Shown: positions 24,329 to 34,110, numbered from the stretch's first letter. The stretch: 64,000 nucleotides of DNA from DASRJG01 sp964647625 (GCA_964647625.1 CAZYHZ010000015.1:1-64000), one strand, 5' to 3'. The notes: generated by a model from the sequence alone, not told the origin. Made by a program: numbers and translations.

Positions 24329-27247
24329 ATGTCGATGCCTTCGTCACGCCTCGGCGCCGCGAGCCGAGCGTTCTATCTGGCAGTGGTGTTCATAGGGCTG
24401 GTCACAGCCCCAGCTGCGCGCGGCTCCACGGAGACCATTCCTCCGGACGTCCAGCAGGGTATCGAAAACGTGTTGAAGCAAAAGGTCAGCGAGTTGCTCT
24501 CGCAAAAAGACGCAAACGGTGTGAGCACAAAGCGCGGCACGTATTCTCGGAGCTTCCAGAAGGTCGACGACTCGACGTATCTCGCGACCTTTCACGTCGA
24601 CACGGTCGAGCCGTCTCCGGACGATCCCAAGACCGACCGGCTGAGAACGGAGCGCTACGAACTGACGCTCAAAGGGTTCGCCGGCGCACCGTGGAAGATC
24701 GCGAAAGAGGATCTCAAGGAAACCTCTGCGAGCCTCTATCGAGGCTGGTCGGATAACACGGAGTTCTATCAATTCGACAAGCTGGACTTCGATCGCGAAG
24801 GCATGAAGGTCTCGGCCACCAACGGCCTCCTATGGATGAACACCCGACAGGGCAAGCAACAGGGATTCGTGCTTTATGCGGATGACCTAGCCTACACGTA
24901 CACACCACCGCCGCAGACCGGCTACTACGATTTGATCAAGACACGCCTCGTCAAAGAGCATGCCGAGGATCTCGTCTTCAAGCCTGAGCGACTGGAAGTG
25001 AAGTGTGATTCCACCACGTGTAAGGAGCTATTTCCCGCGATCTTGACGGGTCTCAAGAAGATATCCGCCGACGGCCCAAGCAGCGGCAACGGATCGCGCA
25101 ATGGGGACGCGTTTCGTAATGGGTTCGATCGCGACACCAAGGAATTTCAGAAGAATCGTCGCGATTACCCCTTCAGTGGATTCTGGCTCATGCCGGAACA
25201 GGATCGTCGTTACTGGACGTTCATCATCAAGAAGGACGGGAAGCGCAACGGCGACGACGATTTCTTGACACTCAGCTACGACAACTGGGAGCCATGGGAA
25301 GTTCGGTTCTATGCGACCGGGTTCGGCGCATACACGATGGGAACCCCATACGGGCTCAATTACGGTACGCCGCTGTTTGCCTACTATGCCAAGGACGTGC
25401 GCGGGAGCGCTATCCCACCGGACGTGCTGGAGCGCCGTGATGATGTCGAGGCCAGAGATTACGAACTGGATTCGGTCAAGGGAGCGGTCGACATCGCGTT
25501 AGACGAGGATCTGGCCCTGGACGGGGATGTCACCTACGGCCTGACCGCGAAGCGCGATCTTTCAGCGCTTCCCTTCACGATCGCTCGCGCGAACGTCGCG
25601 GACGACCTGAAGGATGCGAAGAATCCGAGACTATTCGTGAATTCGATCCAGGATGGCTCAGGACGGGAATTGACGTGGGTGCGTCGCGGTCCCTTTGACG
25701 GTTTGGTGCTTTTCCCTAAGCCGGTCCCCGCAAATACGAAGCTGACGCTGCGGATGCAATTCAGGAGCCTGGACAGCATTCACAAGGTGAATCCATCGTT
25801 CTCTGCGGTCGATCGCAATGGTTGGTTGCCGCTGGTTCGGTTCGCAGACTTCATCGATACGTTCGATCTGACGGTGCGCACTCCAGACCGGTTTACAGTC
25901 CTCGGCATCGGGAAGAAGATCTCCGACGATACGGACGGTAAGATCCGCACGACACGGTGGACGGCCGAAAAACCGGTCAGTTTCCCGACGATCATCTATG
26001 GCGACTACCTGACCGCGAAGTCGGATCATGAAGTCAAGAAATCCGATGGATCGCAGATTCCGGTCAACGTCTACGTGGACAAGGTGAGCACCAACGCTCT
26101 CGATACCAAGATTATCGACACGCACGAGGGCACCCAAGGCCAGGCGCAGGAATTGGCCGATTCCTATAATTCCGGCGCGCGCGACATCCGGGGCAAACAA
26201 CTCTCGCCTATCGCAGTTCAAGCAGCCGTTGCGATCGAGCTCTATCAGAAGCTCTATGGCATCGACTATCCGTTCGCGAAGCTCGACCTCGTCGCCGATC
26301 CGCTCGGCTCGTTCTATGGCCAGGCGCCATCGTCGATCATCTATTTAGGTTTCGGCGTATTTCGAGGCGAAGGAGCCGTTGCGGCTGGCGGGATGTTCGA
26401 AGGCGGGGCCAGTCTCGCAAAATTCAACAAAGACACCGTGGCGCACGAAACGGGCCACCAGTGGTGGGGCTCAGTGGTATGCAACGCGAACCAGCGGAAC
26501 TACTGGTTCGTCGAAACGATGGCCGAAGTCTCGTCCGCTCTTTACGTCGAGCAAGTGTACGGGAAGAAGAAATACGACGAGAAGGTCGCGGCCTGGCGAG
26601 ACAACATCCTGAAGAACGACCAGGTCACCAGTGTGCAGAATAATTACACCGTCTGGGCCGGCGAAGGCGGATTTCGGTCGGTGCAATCCAACATCTACGA
26701 CAAGGGGCCGTACGCGTTTCACATGTTCCGATCCACGTTTGGGGACGCAAAATTTTACGCACTGCTCAAGGCGATGGCCCAAGAGTTACAGCACAAAGAG
26801 ATCGTCACGCGGGACATCCAAGACGTGATGGAAAAGGTCGTCGGCGGCAACATGGACTGGTTCTTCGATCAATGGATTCGAGGGATCGGAAAACCGCAGT
26901 ATGCGCTGAACTACACCTCGAAGCGTAACGAGCAAGGCCGGTGGGTCGTCGACGGCACAATCAAGCAGCGCGTCGTGTACGGCAAGTACAGGGACGTGAT
27001 GCCGGGCGTCTACTATCGCGGCGTCGCCCCCCTCACATTCGTCGACGCGAACGGCAAGGAGATGGGGCCGGACAAGATGACGGTCGTCACCCCGGACGGC
27101 AAGGAGCAGAAGACCAACGGCAAGATCATCGTCCAGGGCGCGGAGACCCCGTTCCGCTTCATCGTCGCGGACGAGCCGGCCCAAGTCTTCTTCAACAAGA
27201 ACGGCGAGATCCTCGCCGAGGACACGCTGATCAATCGCAGCTGGTAG
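24329..27247 (+). CDS. M1-like zinc metallopeptidase, secreted
   Basis: Protein of 972 residues with a signal peptide (hydrophobic stretch about 14-31). The zinc site is HETGH at 706-710 with the third ligand Glu729 after 18 residues, in NYWFVETMAE, the gluzincin M1 spacing. No GAMEN exopeptidase motif is visible, so cleavage type is open. The long N-terminal half is beta-rich with no recognised domain. GC content is visibly lower than in neighbours (one line at 24841 counts 33 of 60, against 44 of 60 at 27541), and codon choice is less GC-biased until roughly 26900. This suggests transfer or unusual constraint. ATG 24329 follows a G-rich ribosome-binding site. Confidence 0.88.
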   Translation: MSMPSSRLGAASRAFYLAVVFIGLVTAPAARGSTETIPPDVQQGIENVLKQKVSELLSQKDANGVSTKRGTYSRSFQKVDDSTYLATFHVDTVEPSPDDPKTDRLRTERYELTLKGFAGAPWKIAKEDLKETSASLYRGWSDNTEFYQFDKLDFDREGMKVSATNGLLWMNTRQGKQQGFVLYADDLAYTYTPPPQTGYYDLIKTRLVKEHAEDLVFKPERLEVKCDSTTCKELFPAILTGLKKISADGPSSGNGSRNGDAFRNGFDRDTKEFQKNRRDYPFSGFWLMPEQDRRYWTFIIKKDGKRNGDDDFLTLSYDNWEPWEVRFYATGFGAYTMGTPYGLNYGTPLFAYYAKDVRGSAIPPDVLERRDDVEARDYELDSVKGAVDIALDEDLALDGDVTYGLTAKRDLSALPFTIARANVADDLKDAKNPRLFVNSIQDGSGRELTWVRRGPFDGLVLFPKPVPANTKLTLRMQFRSLDSIHKVNPSFSAVDRNGWLPLVRFADFIDTFDLTVRTPDRFTVLGIGKKISDDTDGKIRTTRWTAEKPVSFPTIIYGDYLTAKSDHEVKKSDGSQIPVNVYVDKVSTNALDTKIIDTHEGTQGQAQELADSYNSGARDIRGKQLSPIAVQAAVAIELYQKLYGIDYPFAKLDLVADPLGSFYGQAPSSIIYLGFGVFRGEGAVAAGGMFEGGASLAKFNKDTVAHETGHQWWGSVVCNANQRNYWFVETMAEVSSALYVEQVYGKKKYDEKVAAWRDNILKNDQVTSVQNNYTVWAGEGGFRSVQSNIYDKGPYAFHMFRSTFGDAKFYALLKAMAQELQHKEIVTRDIQDVMEKVVGGNMDWFFDQWIRGIGKPQYALNYTSKRNEQGRWVVDGTIKQRVVYGKYRDVMPGVYYRGVAPLTFVDANGKEMGPDKMTVVTPDGKEQKTNGKIIVQGAETPFRFIVADEPAQVFFNKNGEILAEDTLINRSW

Positions 27248-27254
27248 GTCCGCC

Positions 27255-27923
27255 CTGATAAAGGTCTACCGACTGACGAAGTCCTACGTCGAGGGCGCGA
27301 CCGCGCTCAGGGACGTCAGTTTCGAGGTCGAGCGCGGCGAGTTCGTGTTCGTCACCGGCCCTTCGGGCGCGGGGAAGACGACGCTGCTGCGCCTCATGCT
27401 GCGCCAGGAATTTCCGACCGAAGGGCAGATCGTGGTCAACGGCCGCAACGTGGTGTCGCTGCCGAGGCGCAAGATCCCGGAGCTGCGCCGCTCGATCGGG
27501 GTCGTCTTCCAGGACTTCAAGCTCATCAAGCGGAAATCCGCGCTCGACAACGTCGCCTACGTGCTCAACGCCGCCGGCGTGCCGCGCTCCGAGCAGCGAC
27601 GGCGTGCGTATCTCGCGCTCAAGGGCGTTGGGCTCCAGCATCGATTGAACCTCACGCCGGACCTCCTGTCCGGCGGCGAGCAGCAGCGCGTCGCGATCGC
27701 GCGCGCGGTCGTCAACGACCCCGAGCTGCTTCTGGCCGACGAGCCGACCGGAAACCTCGATCCGGACCTGGCGGTCGAGATCATGCGTCTGTTCCGCGAG
27801 ATCAACGCGCGCGGCACGACCGTCGTCGTGGCGACGCACGATCGCGACCTGATTCGGCGCATGCAGCGGCGGACGATCTACCTCGAGCAGGGCAAGGTGA
27901 GCGACGAGAAGGTTCCCGTTTGA
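27255..27923 (+). CDS. ftsE: FtsE, ATP-binding protein of the FtsEX division complex
   Basis: ABC ATPase of 222 residues that, with FtsX, activates peptidoglycan hydrolases at the septum. Walker A is GPSGAGKT at 35-42, the signature is LSGGEQQRVAIARA, Walker B is LLLADEPTGNLD, and the H-loop His lies in VATHDRD. The family normally starts with M-I just before the first strand. The only codon that fits is CTG at 27255-27257, with GGTAGG about six bases upstream. The next usual start, GTG at 27345, would delete the first strands. A CTG start is therefore inferred. The gene lies 7 nt after the M1 peptidase gene. Confidence 0.9.
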   Translation: MIKVYRLTKSYVEGATALRDVSFEVERGEFVFVTGPSGAGKTTLLRLMLRQEFPTEGQIVVNGRNVVSLPRRKIPELRRSIGVVFQDFKLIKRKSALDNVAYVLNAAGVPRSEQRRRAYLALKGVGLQHRLNLTPDLLSGGEQQRVAIARAVVNDPELLLADEPTGNLDPDLAVEIMRLFREINARGTTVVVATHDRDLIRRMQRRTIYLEQGKVSDEKVPV

Positions 27924-28831
27924 GCCCGCTCGTCGCGCATCTCCGGTACTTCGTCAGCGACGCGTTCGACGAATGGAAGCACTCTCCCGGGCCCAACGTC
28001 CTCGCGACGGCGACGCTCGCCGCGGTGTTGTTCGTGGGCGGGGTGAACCTCCTGCTCCTGGCCAACCTCGGCTCGAACGTCGGGCGGTGGAAGAACGACC
28101 TCAGGGTCTCGATCTACCTCCGCGACGACGCGAAGCCCGCGGACGTCAATGCGCTCCACGACCGGGTCGCCGCGCTCGGCGGCGTCTCCCGGGTCGACCG
28201 CGTCGACAAGGACGAGGCGCTGCGGCGGTTCAAGGCCTCGTTCAAGGACCTCGCCGACGTCCCGTCGGAGCTCGGGGGAAATCCGCTGCCGGCGTCCCTC
28301 GAGGTCGTGCTGGCGCCCGGGCCGGGGTCGCAGGCGGCCGCCAAGGCGGTTCGCGACGCAACGGTGGGCGCTTCGAGCGTCGAGGAGATCCGCTACGATC
28401 AGGAGTTCCTCGACCGCGTCGATGCGCTGCTCGGGGTCGCTCGCTGGGGCGGCGCCCTGCTCGGCCTGGTCGTGCTCACCGCGGTCGCTTTCGTCGTGTC
28501 GGGCGTCCTGCGCCTGACGGTGTACGCGCGCCGCGACGAGGTCGACATCATGCACCTCGTCGGCGCCCCTGCCATGCTGATCCGCGGCCCGTTCCTCGTC
28601 GCGGGCGTCGGGCAGGGGCTCTTCGGGAGCCTTCTGGCCCTGTTCCTGGTCGAGCTCGCCCGCCGCGGCGTCCGAGGCTACGTCGGGGTTCATTCGGGAG
28701 ATCTGCTCGACCTGGCCGCCGGCCGCGCGCTGCCTTTGGGCGCGTCGTCGTTCGTCGTGTTCATCGGCGTGGCGCTCGGGTTCGTCTCGGCGTGGTTCGC
28801 GGTCCGGGAAGCGGGCGAGCGCGATCGCTAG
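27920..28831 (+). CDS. ftsX: FtsX, membrane subunit of the FtsEX complex
   Basis: Permease-like protein of 303 residues with four membrane helices (about 27-48, 172-196, 220-247 and 270-296) and a periplasmic domain between the first two. That domain recruits amidase activators or hydrolases. The TTG start overlaps the ftsE stop by four bases (TTGA), the coupling normally seen for ftsEX. The LysM-M23 lipoprotein encoded at 43371-44153 is the kind of protein FtsEX could regulate, but no link is shown. The stop codon abuts the convergent stop of the next gene. Confidence 0.93.
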   Translation: MSPLVAHLRYFVSDAFDEWKHSPGPNVLATATLAAVLFVGGVNLLLLANLGSNVGRWKNDLRVSIYLRDDAKPADVNALHDRVAALGGVSRVDRVDKDEALRRFKASFKDLADVPSELGGNPLPASLEVVLAPGPGSQAAAKAVRDATVGASSVEEIRYDQEFLDRVDALLGVARWGGALLGLVVLTAVAFVVSGVLRLTVYARRDEVDIMHLVGAPAMLIRGPFLVAGVGQGLFGSLLALFLVELARRGVRGYVGVHSGDLLDLAAGRALPLGASSFVVFIGVALGFVSAWFAVREAGERDR

Positions 28832-31762
28832 CTACCAGTCGTACGTGATGTAGAACTGGCTCCGGAATCCGGAGACGTCGGCATCGACCGGCACGCCGGC
28901 GACGATCTGCGTGTACGGGAACCGCTTGGCCCAGACCCAGTTGAACTGAAGCCCGCCGATAAACAAGAACTGGAAGCCGGTGCCCCAGGAGGCGCGCAGG
29001 TCCTCCGGCTGGTTCCTCGAATGGTCCCACCAGGTGAAAGGAACGACCGGACGAACGATCTGGAGGTCGGGATCGTAGAACTGATTGTTCGGCAGCCACG
29101 CGGTTCCGGCGTCGATGAAGAGGAACCCACGGATGTCGCGGATCGGCCCGAACGGGAATCGCATCTCGTCGACGAACGGGAAGCGCAGCTCGAGGTTGCT
29201 CAGCACGAGGTTCGATCCGTACAGGCTGCGGAAATCGTACCCGCGCAGGTCGTTGAGGCCGCCCAGGCCGTAGAAGATCTGGCGCTCGCCGGTATTCTTG
29301 ATCCCCAGCGCACGGAAGGCGAGCAGCGACCGGCGCGTGAGCTGCTTGTAGGAGCGGAACTCGAGCTTGATCTGCTCGATGTTTCCGGGCAGGTCGCCCC
29401 CCAGGTTCCAGCCGTAGGTCACGCCGAAATCGAAGCGGTGCCCCTGGAACGGGCCCCACGACTGGTAGCGCGTCGTGTCTCCGACGATCGAGGGCGACAG
29501 CAGGGCGAACCGGTCGTGCGAGCTGACGAACTGCGGGGTGAGATTGATGTCGTACCCCGTGAAGATGTCCTGGGTGCTGTCGGTGGCCGCGAGGTCGGTC
29601 TCGAGCCGGTAGTTGCGGGTGAACGGGTACTGGACCGTGAACTCGAACCCGGTGTTGCGCTGGACCTGCTGCCGGTTGAGGTTGAAGCCGTTGCTCGAGA
29701 GGTAGTAGTCGCGCAAGTCGAAGACGGCGGCTCCCCAGTGCGTGCGGTGCTGCTGGTTCAGGTAGCTGACGACGAAATTCGAGAAGTCGGACACGCTATA
29801 GAACAGGATCCCGATCCGGTGGTCACCGAGGAGATCCGAGAACTGCAGCCCGACGTTCGACAGGAACGTGCCGTCGTCGGCGACGCCGACCGTGATCGAC
29901 GGAGCCTCGAGGTCCCACTTCAGCTTGTAGGGCTTGGACGTCGCGGTGTCGGCTTTCAGCTTGAGCGGCGGTGAGAACGGCTCGGCTTCGGCGGCGCCGG
30001 GCACCGCGGTCTCGGCGGAGGCCGTCGCCTCGGGCTGGTGGAGCGGCATGCGATACAGCCGGAACGTCCCGTTGAAGTAGGCGGCGAAGGCCAGATACGC
30101 ATCGCCGCCGCGCGGGGCCATCTCGACCGGCGAGAAGCAGCCCGCGACGACGTCGGTGTACTGCTTGGTCTCGCCGCTCGCGAGGTTCAGCGCGAAGATG
30201 TTGAACACGCCGTTGCTGCCGCGGTCGGACGAGAAGAAGACGGTTTTTCCGTCCCGCGAGTACGACGGCTGGATGTCGAGCGACGGTCCGAAGGTGAGCT
30301 GGGTCTTCCGGGAGGGATCCTGGACGTCCACCGAGAAGATTTTCCAGGCCTCGCCGATCCTCCGGTTGTACAGGAGCGTCGCCCCGTCGGCCGCATACCA
30401 GGGATTGGCGTCGTAGTCGTCGTCCTGCGTCAGGTTGCGGATGGCCTTCGATTTCAAGTCGATCTCGAAGATGTCGACGACCCCGTCCTTGTTGCCTTCG
30501 AACGCGATCTTCGTCCCATCGGGCGAGAACGAGGGGCTCGCGGCCTGGGCGATGCCCGGCAGCGGGATCAAACGCTCGAGCTTGCCGTGGAGCGAATCGT
30601 AGATCGCGAGCTCCCTGCGGTTTTCCTTGCGGACGACGACCGTGATCTCGTCGCCGACCGGCGACCACGACAGGTCGCGCCGCCCCTGGAACGCCTCGGC
30701 CACGATGTAGCGGTACTTGTTGCTCCAGCCTTTCGTGAGGTTCCGGACCTTCTTGCCTTCTTCCGACGGCAGGACGACGAGGTCGAGCTCCATCTGCGGC
30801 GTCGCCAGCGCGGCCACCAGCTCGCCGCTCGGTGAGATCGTCGGTGAGAACGTGTACATCCCGGGATCGTGGAGCCCGATCTCCTTCCCGTAGTCGTCGG
30901 GGCTCTTTTTCTCGAGGAGCACGGGGTAGTAGCGCTGCCGCAGGAAGCGGTTGAAATTGCGGTTGAACGCCTGGATGTCGATGCCGAAGGCTTCCTTGAC
31001 CGCCTTCTCGATGTTGCCGGTCAAGAGGACCTTGCGGTACTCGTAGACGAAGTTGCGAACGCCTTCCTTCCCGAAATCCTTCTCGATGTAGTCGAACACG
31101 GCGTGTCCGAACCGGTAGCTCATGTAGGAGAGCTGATCGAAGGCCTGGATGGGCGGGATCGTGTTGCTGACGACCGCGTCGCGGATGACCATCCGGTCCA
31201 GGTTGTCCTCGTCCTGTCCGAAGTAGGACGCCATGCCCTCGACGAGCCAGATGGGGATCCTCGCGCGCAGCGCGCGGCCCAAGTACCCCTCGAAGAACAG
31301 CGAGTACTGGAAGATGTGGGTCAGCTCGTGCGAGATCAGCTTGTAGAGCTTGTCCGGCGGCTGATCGATCGGAAGCACCATCCGGTTCTGAATCGGCTCG
31401 GCGAACGCCCCGACCTCTTCCGGGAGCTCTTCGGGGACGATGTTGGTCCCCTCGAACTCCCCGTGGGTCTTGTAGATGACCATGGGAACGCGGAACCGCA
31501 GCTCGTGGTCGAGCTCCTTGCTGAGCTTGACGTAGGCGCTCTCGGCGTCCGAGACGACGTCGTCCAGGAACGGCTCGGATTCGGGGTAGTAGTAGATGTC
31601 GAAGTGGGGTGCCTTGTAGACCTTCCAGCGGAAGCGCTCGTACGCGATCTTGTTCTGCCCGAACGTCGAGCCGAACTGCGCGAGCGCGGGGGACGTCATC
31701 AGCGCGACCACCGCCAGGCCGAGCGCGACCATCGTCGCCCGGCGCCGCATCGATATCGTCAT
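28832..31762 (-). CDS. Peptidase-MA / TolB-like propeller / Omp85 barrel fusion
   Basis: Protein of 976 residues with a signal peptide ending at AQA-like SPALAQ. Residues about 40-290 form a peptidase-MA-like gluzincin domain: HELTH at 145-149 and a third ligand in IWLVEGMASYFG (Glu175). From about 300 to 620 there are PD40 repeats of the TolB/WD40-like type, each with an S-P-x-G or S-x-D-G-K turn. The last 350 residues match the C-terminal barrel of the bacterial surface-antigen (Omp85/BamA-TamA) family, with YGLGGLNDLRGYDFRSL and a terminal aromatic. No POTRA domain is seen. ATG 31762 has GGAG six bases upstream. Follows the TPR-protein gene by 14 nt. Confidence 0.85.
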   Translation of the reverse strand: MTISMRRRATMVALGLAVVALMTSPALAQFGSTFGQNKIAYERFRWKVYKAPHFDIYYYPESEPFLDDVVSDAESAYVKLSKELDHELRFRVPMVIYKTHGEFEGTNIVPEELPEEVGAFAEPIQNRMVLPIDQPPDKLYKLISHELTHIFQYSLFFEGYLGRALRARIPIWLVEGMASYFGQDEDNLDRMVIRDAVVSNTIPPIQAFDQLSYMSYRFGHAVFDYIEKDFGKEGVRNFVYEYRKVLLTGNIEKAVKEAFGIDIQAFNRNFNRFLRQRYYPVLLEKKSPDDYGKEIGLHDPGMYTFSPTISPSGELVAALATPQMELDLVVLPSEEGKKVRNLTKGWSNKYRYIVAEAFQGRRDLSWSPVGDEITVVVRKENRRELAIYDSLHGKLERLIPLPGIAQAASPSFSPDGTKIAFEGNKDGVVDIFEIDLKSKAIRNLTQDDDYDANPWYAADGATLLYNRRIGEAWKIFSVDVQDPSRKTQLTFGPSLDIQPSYSRDGKTVFFSSDRGSNGVFNIFALNLASGETKQYTDVVAGCFSPVEMAPRGGDAYLAFAAYFNGTFRLYRMPLHQPEATASAETAVPGAAEAEPFSPPLKLKADTATSKPYKLKWDLEAPSITVGVADDGTFLSNVGLQFSDLLGDHRIGILFYSVSDFSNFVVSYLNQQHRTHWGAAVFDLRDYYLSSNGFNLNRQQVQRNTGFEFTVQYPFTRNYRLETDLAATDSTQDIFTGYDINLTPQFVSSHDRFALLSPSIVGDTTRYQSWGPFQGHRFDFGVTYGWNLGGDLPGNIEQIKLEFRSYKQLTRRSLLAFRALGIKNTGERQIFYGLGGLNDLRGYDFRSLYGSNLVLSNLELRFPFVDEMRFPFGPIRDIRGFLFIDAGTAWLPNNQFYDPDLQIVRPVVPFTWWDHSRNQPEDLRASWGTGFQFLFIGGLQFNWVWAKRFPYTQIVAGVPVDADVSGFRSQFYITYDW

Positions 31763-31776
31763 GGAGATCTCCGGCA

Positions 31777-32793
31777 TCATCCCTTGAACAGCAGACGCGC
31801 GTCCGTTCGGGTTCTCGAGGATACGACCGAGAGCACGTCGGCGGCGATCGAGTTGCCGAGCTCGTAGAACGCGCTGATGGGGTCGTTGGCGCTGCCGTGG
31901 AAGATCGCCTGGCGCTTCATGCGATCGCGGAACAGAAGGCTGCCGTCGGCGCCCCGGAAGTAGAGGACGTCCAGCTCGAACGTGAACTGCTCCTGCTCGA
32001 CGAACTGCGTCGTCCGCACTTTCTGGCCGGTGACGTCGTTGACGACGTCGACGTTCTCGAACCCGGAGGCGTCGCGACGGGTGTAGTGCATCGCGCCCGT
32101 CACGATGACGTCCGAGCCGTACTCGTGTCCGAGCCACTTGAAGAACGCGGCGTTGCCCGCCATCTCGTCGAGCGTCTGCTCCGGCACGGCGGGCGGCGGC
32201 GTGATGTCCTGGATCGAGAACGCCGTGTGCTTACGGAATTCGTTCCTCAGGAAGCGCACCATCTCTTTGTTGACGTCGACGAGCGCGGAGTCGTTCACGA
32301 GAAAGCTCGCGACCAGGATCGTCTTGACGTCGTCGAGCTTGAGCCGCGGCGGCAGGGGAAGCTCCACCGGAACTTGCACGACGTCGTGCCCCTTTTTCTT
32401 CGGATCCGCGGCTTTCGGCGCCGCGGGGCCATCGGTCTTGGCCCCGTCCGCGGCGTGTCCCCAAAACAGCGACGAGCGCATCGCGTTCTCGCGGATGCGG
32501 CTGTCGCGCTCGTCGGCGGCGACCGCCTGATCGAACAGCGCGCGCGCACGATCCGGAGCGCCGAGCGCTTCTTCGGCGACCGCGAGATTGTTGAGGAGCC
32601 GGGCATCGCCGGGGGTCTGCTTGAGCGCCTGCTCCCAGCGGAACTTGGCCTCGCGCCACTGGCCGTCCTTGGCCATCTCGGTGCCGAACCGCAGCAGCTC
32701 GCCCGCGCTGGTCGACGCGCCGAAGGCCGCGCGCCCCATTCCGAGGAGGACCGCGCACGTTGCGAGAAGCTGGCGCCACCGACGGTGCCGCAT
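31777..32793 (-). CDS. Secreted TPR protein, probable partner of the Omp85 fusion
   Basis: Protein of 338 residues with a signal peptide (about 1-26). A TPR-like segment from about 30 to 95 contains WREAKFRWEQALKQTPGDA and LLNNLAVAEEALGA. A charged linker follows, then a C-terminal alpha/beta domain from about 135 that recalls CsgG-like or TolB-N-like lipoproteins in secondary-structure pattern; no signature residue confirms this. The gene lies directly upstream of the peptidase-MA/Omp85 gene and is divergent from aroA with only 24 bp between starts. A -10-like TATTAT lies six bases before the ATG with no ribosome-binding site, so the message may be leaderless. Confidence 0.78.
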   Translation of the reverse strand: MRHRRWRQLLATCAVLLGMGRAAFGASTSAGELLRFGTEMAKDGQWREAKFRWEQALKQTPGDARLLNNLAVAEEALGAPDRARALFDQAVAADERDSRIRENAMRSSLFWGHAADGAKTDGPAAPKAADPKKKGHDVVQVPVELPLPPRLKLDDVKTILVASFLVNDSALVDVNKEMVRFLRNEFRKHTAFSIQDITPPPAVPEQTLDEMAGNAAFFKWLGHEYGSDVIVTGAMHYTRRDASGFENVDVVNDVTGQKVRTTQFVEQEQFTFELDVLYFRGADGSLLFRDRMKRQAIFHGSANDPISAFYELGNSIAADVLSVVSSRTRTDARLLFKG

Positions 32794-32817
32794 CGTCGCA
32801 TAATACACTCGCTTTTC

Positions 32818-34110
32818 ATGCCCACCCGCTGCATTGAACCCGCAACGACGCGCATCGACGCGACGATGTCCGCGGTGCCCTCGAAGAGCGCGACGCATCG
32901 CGCGCTGGTCGCCGCGGCCCTCGCCTGCGGGACGAGCGAGATCCGGAATTTCTTGGACTCCGACGACACCCGCCGGACGCTCGCGGGCCTGTCGTCGCTC
33001 GGCGTCGGCGTCGAGGAGACGGGCGGCGTCCTGCGCGTTCACGGCGCGTGCGGCGAGATCCCGGGCGGCGGCGGCATCGACTGCGGGGCCTCCGGGACCA
33101 CCGCACGCTTCCTCACCGCACTCGCCGCCACGGGAGCGCGTCCGACCCGGATCGACGGCGATGCGCGCCTGCGCGAGCGGCCGATGGCCGAGCTCGTCCG
33201 CGCCCTCGAGACGCTTCACGCGGCGATAAGGCGCGAGGACGGCGACGGCTTGCCCCTGGTCGCCGGCGGCTCCCGTGTGACGGGAGGCGAGATTACCCTC
33301 TCGGGCGAGCGGAGCAGCCAGTTCGCCAGCGCGCTTCTCCTGGCGGGCGCCGCGTTCGAGCGGGGGCTCACGCTCCGGGTCGCACCGCCGCGTGTCTCGT
33401 ACGCGTACGTGACCATGACCGTGGACATGCTGCGCGCGTTCGGCGCGAGCATCGAGGTCGTCGGGGACGAGCGGTTCTCGATCGCGCCGCAGCGATTGCG
33501 CTCTGGCGCGGTCACGATCGAAGGGGACCACTCGTCGGCGTCGTACTGGCTGACCGCCGCCGCCGTGCTCGGCGGCCGGGTCCGCATCGAGGGCCTCTCC
33601 GCGGAAAGCGCGCAGCCCGACGCCCGGCTCGCGCGCGAGCTCGGCTCGCTCGGGTGCGGCGTGCGCCGCGAAGACACCGCCGTCGCCGTCGAGGCGCCTG
33701 GCCGGATTCCGGGATTCGCGTGGGACCTGTCCGCGTCGCCCGACCTCGCGCCGGCGGCCGCGGTCCTCGCGCTGTTCGCCGAAGGCCCGACGACGCTCTC
33801 CGGCGTCGCTCACCTCAGGTGGAAGGAATCCGACCGCCTCGCGGCGATCGCCGAAAACCTCGAGCGGCTCGGAGCCAGCGTTGCCATCGAGAACGACGCG
33901 GCCCGCATCGAGCCCCCGCCTCGGGGGGCGGCGCGCGGAGCGACGATCGCAACGCACGGGGACCACAGGATCGCGATGGCCTTCGCGATCGCGGGTCTCG
34001 CCATACCCGGTGTCGTCATCGACGACGACGGCGTCGTGGCGAAGTCCTACCCGGGCTTCTGGCGGGACCTCGACCGCTTCGTCAGAACTGGAAGCTCAGG
34101 CCGAGATTGA
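32818..34110 (+). CDS. aroA: AroA, 5-enolpyruvylshikimate-3-phosphate synthase
   Basis: Sixth step of the shikimate pathway: transfers enolpyruvyl from PEP to shikimate-3-phosphate. The 430-residue length is normal. Markers are PSKSATHRALVAAAL near the N-terminus, CGASGTTARFL, RERPMAEL, the central GDHSSASYW, WKESDRLAAIAENL and HGDHRIAMAFAIAG. The protein has a short extra tail after YPGFWRDLDRF because the stop lies 29 nt inside the convergent gene. ATG 32818 lacks a good ribosome-binding site. A CATAAT -10-like hexamer at 32799-32804 overlaps the -10 of the divergent gene. Confidence 0.97.
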   Translation: MPTRCIEPATTRIDATMSAVPSKSATHRALVAAALACGTSEIRNFLDSDDTRRTLAGLSSLGVGVEETGGVLRVHGACGEIPGGGGIDCGASGTTARFLTALAATGARPTRIDGDARLRERPMAELVRALETLHAAIRREDGDGLPLVAGGSRVTGGEITLSGERSSQFASALLLAGAAFERGLTLRVAPPRVSYAYVTMTVDMLRAFGASIEVVGDERFSIAPQRLRSGAVTIEGDHSSASYWLTAAAVLGGRVRIEGLSAESAQPDARLARELGSLGCGVRREDTAVAVEAPGRIPGFAWDLSASPDLAPAAAVLALFAEGPTTLSGVAHLRWKESDRLAAIAENLERLGASVAIENDAARIEPPPRGAARGATIATHGDHRIAMAFAIAGLAIPGVVIDDDGVVAKSYPGFWRDLDRFVRTGSSGRD

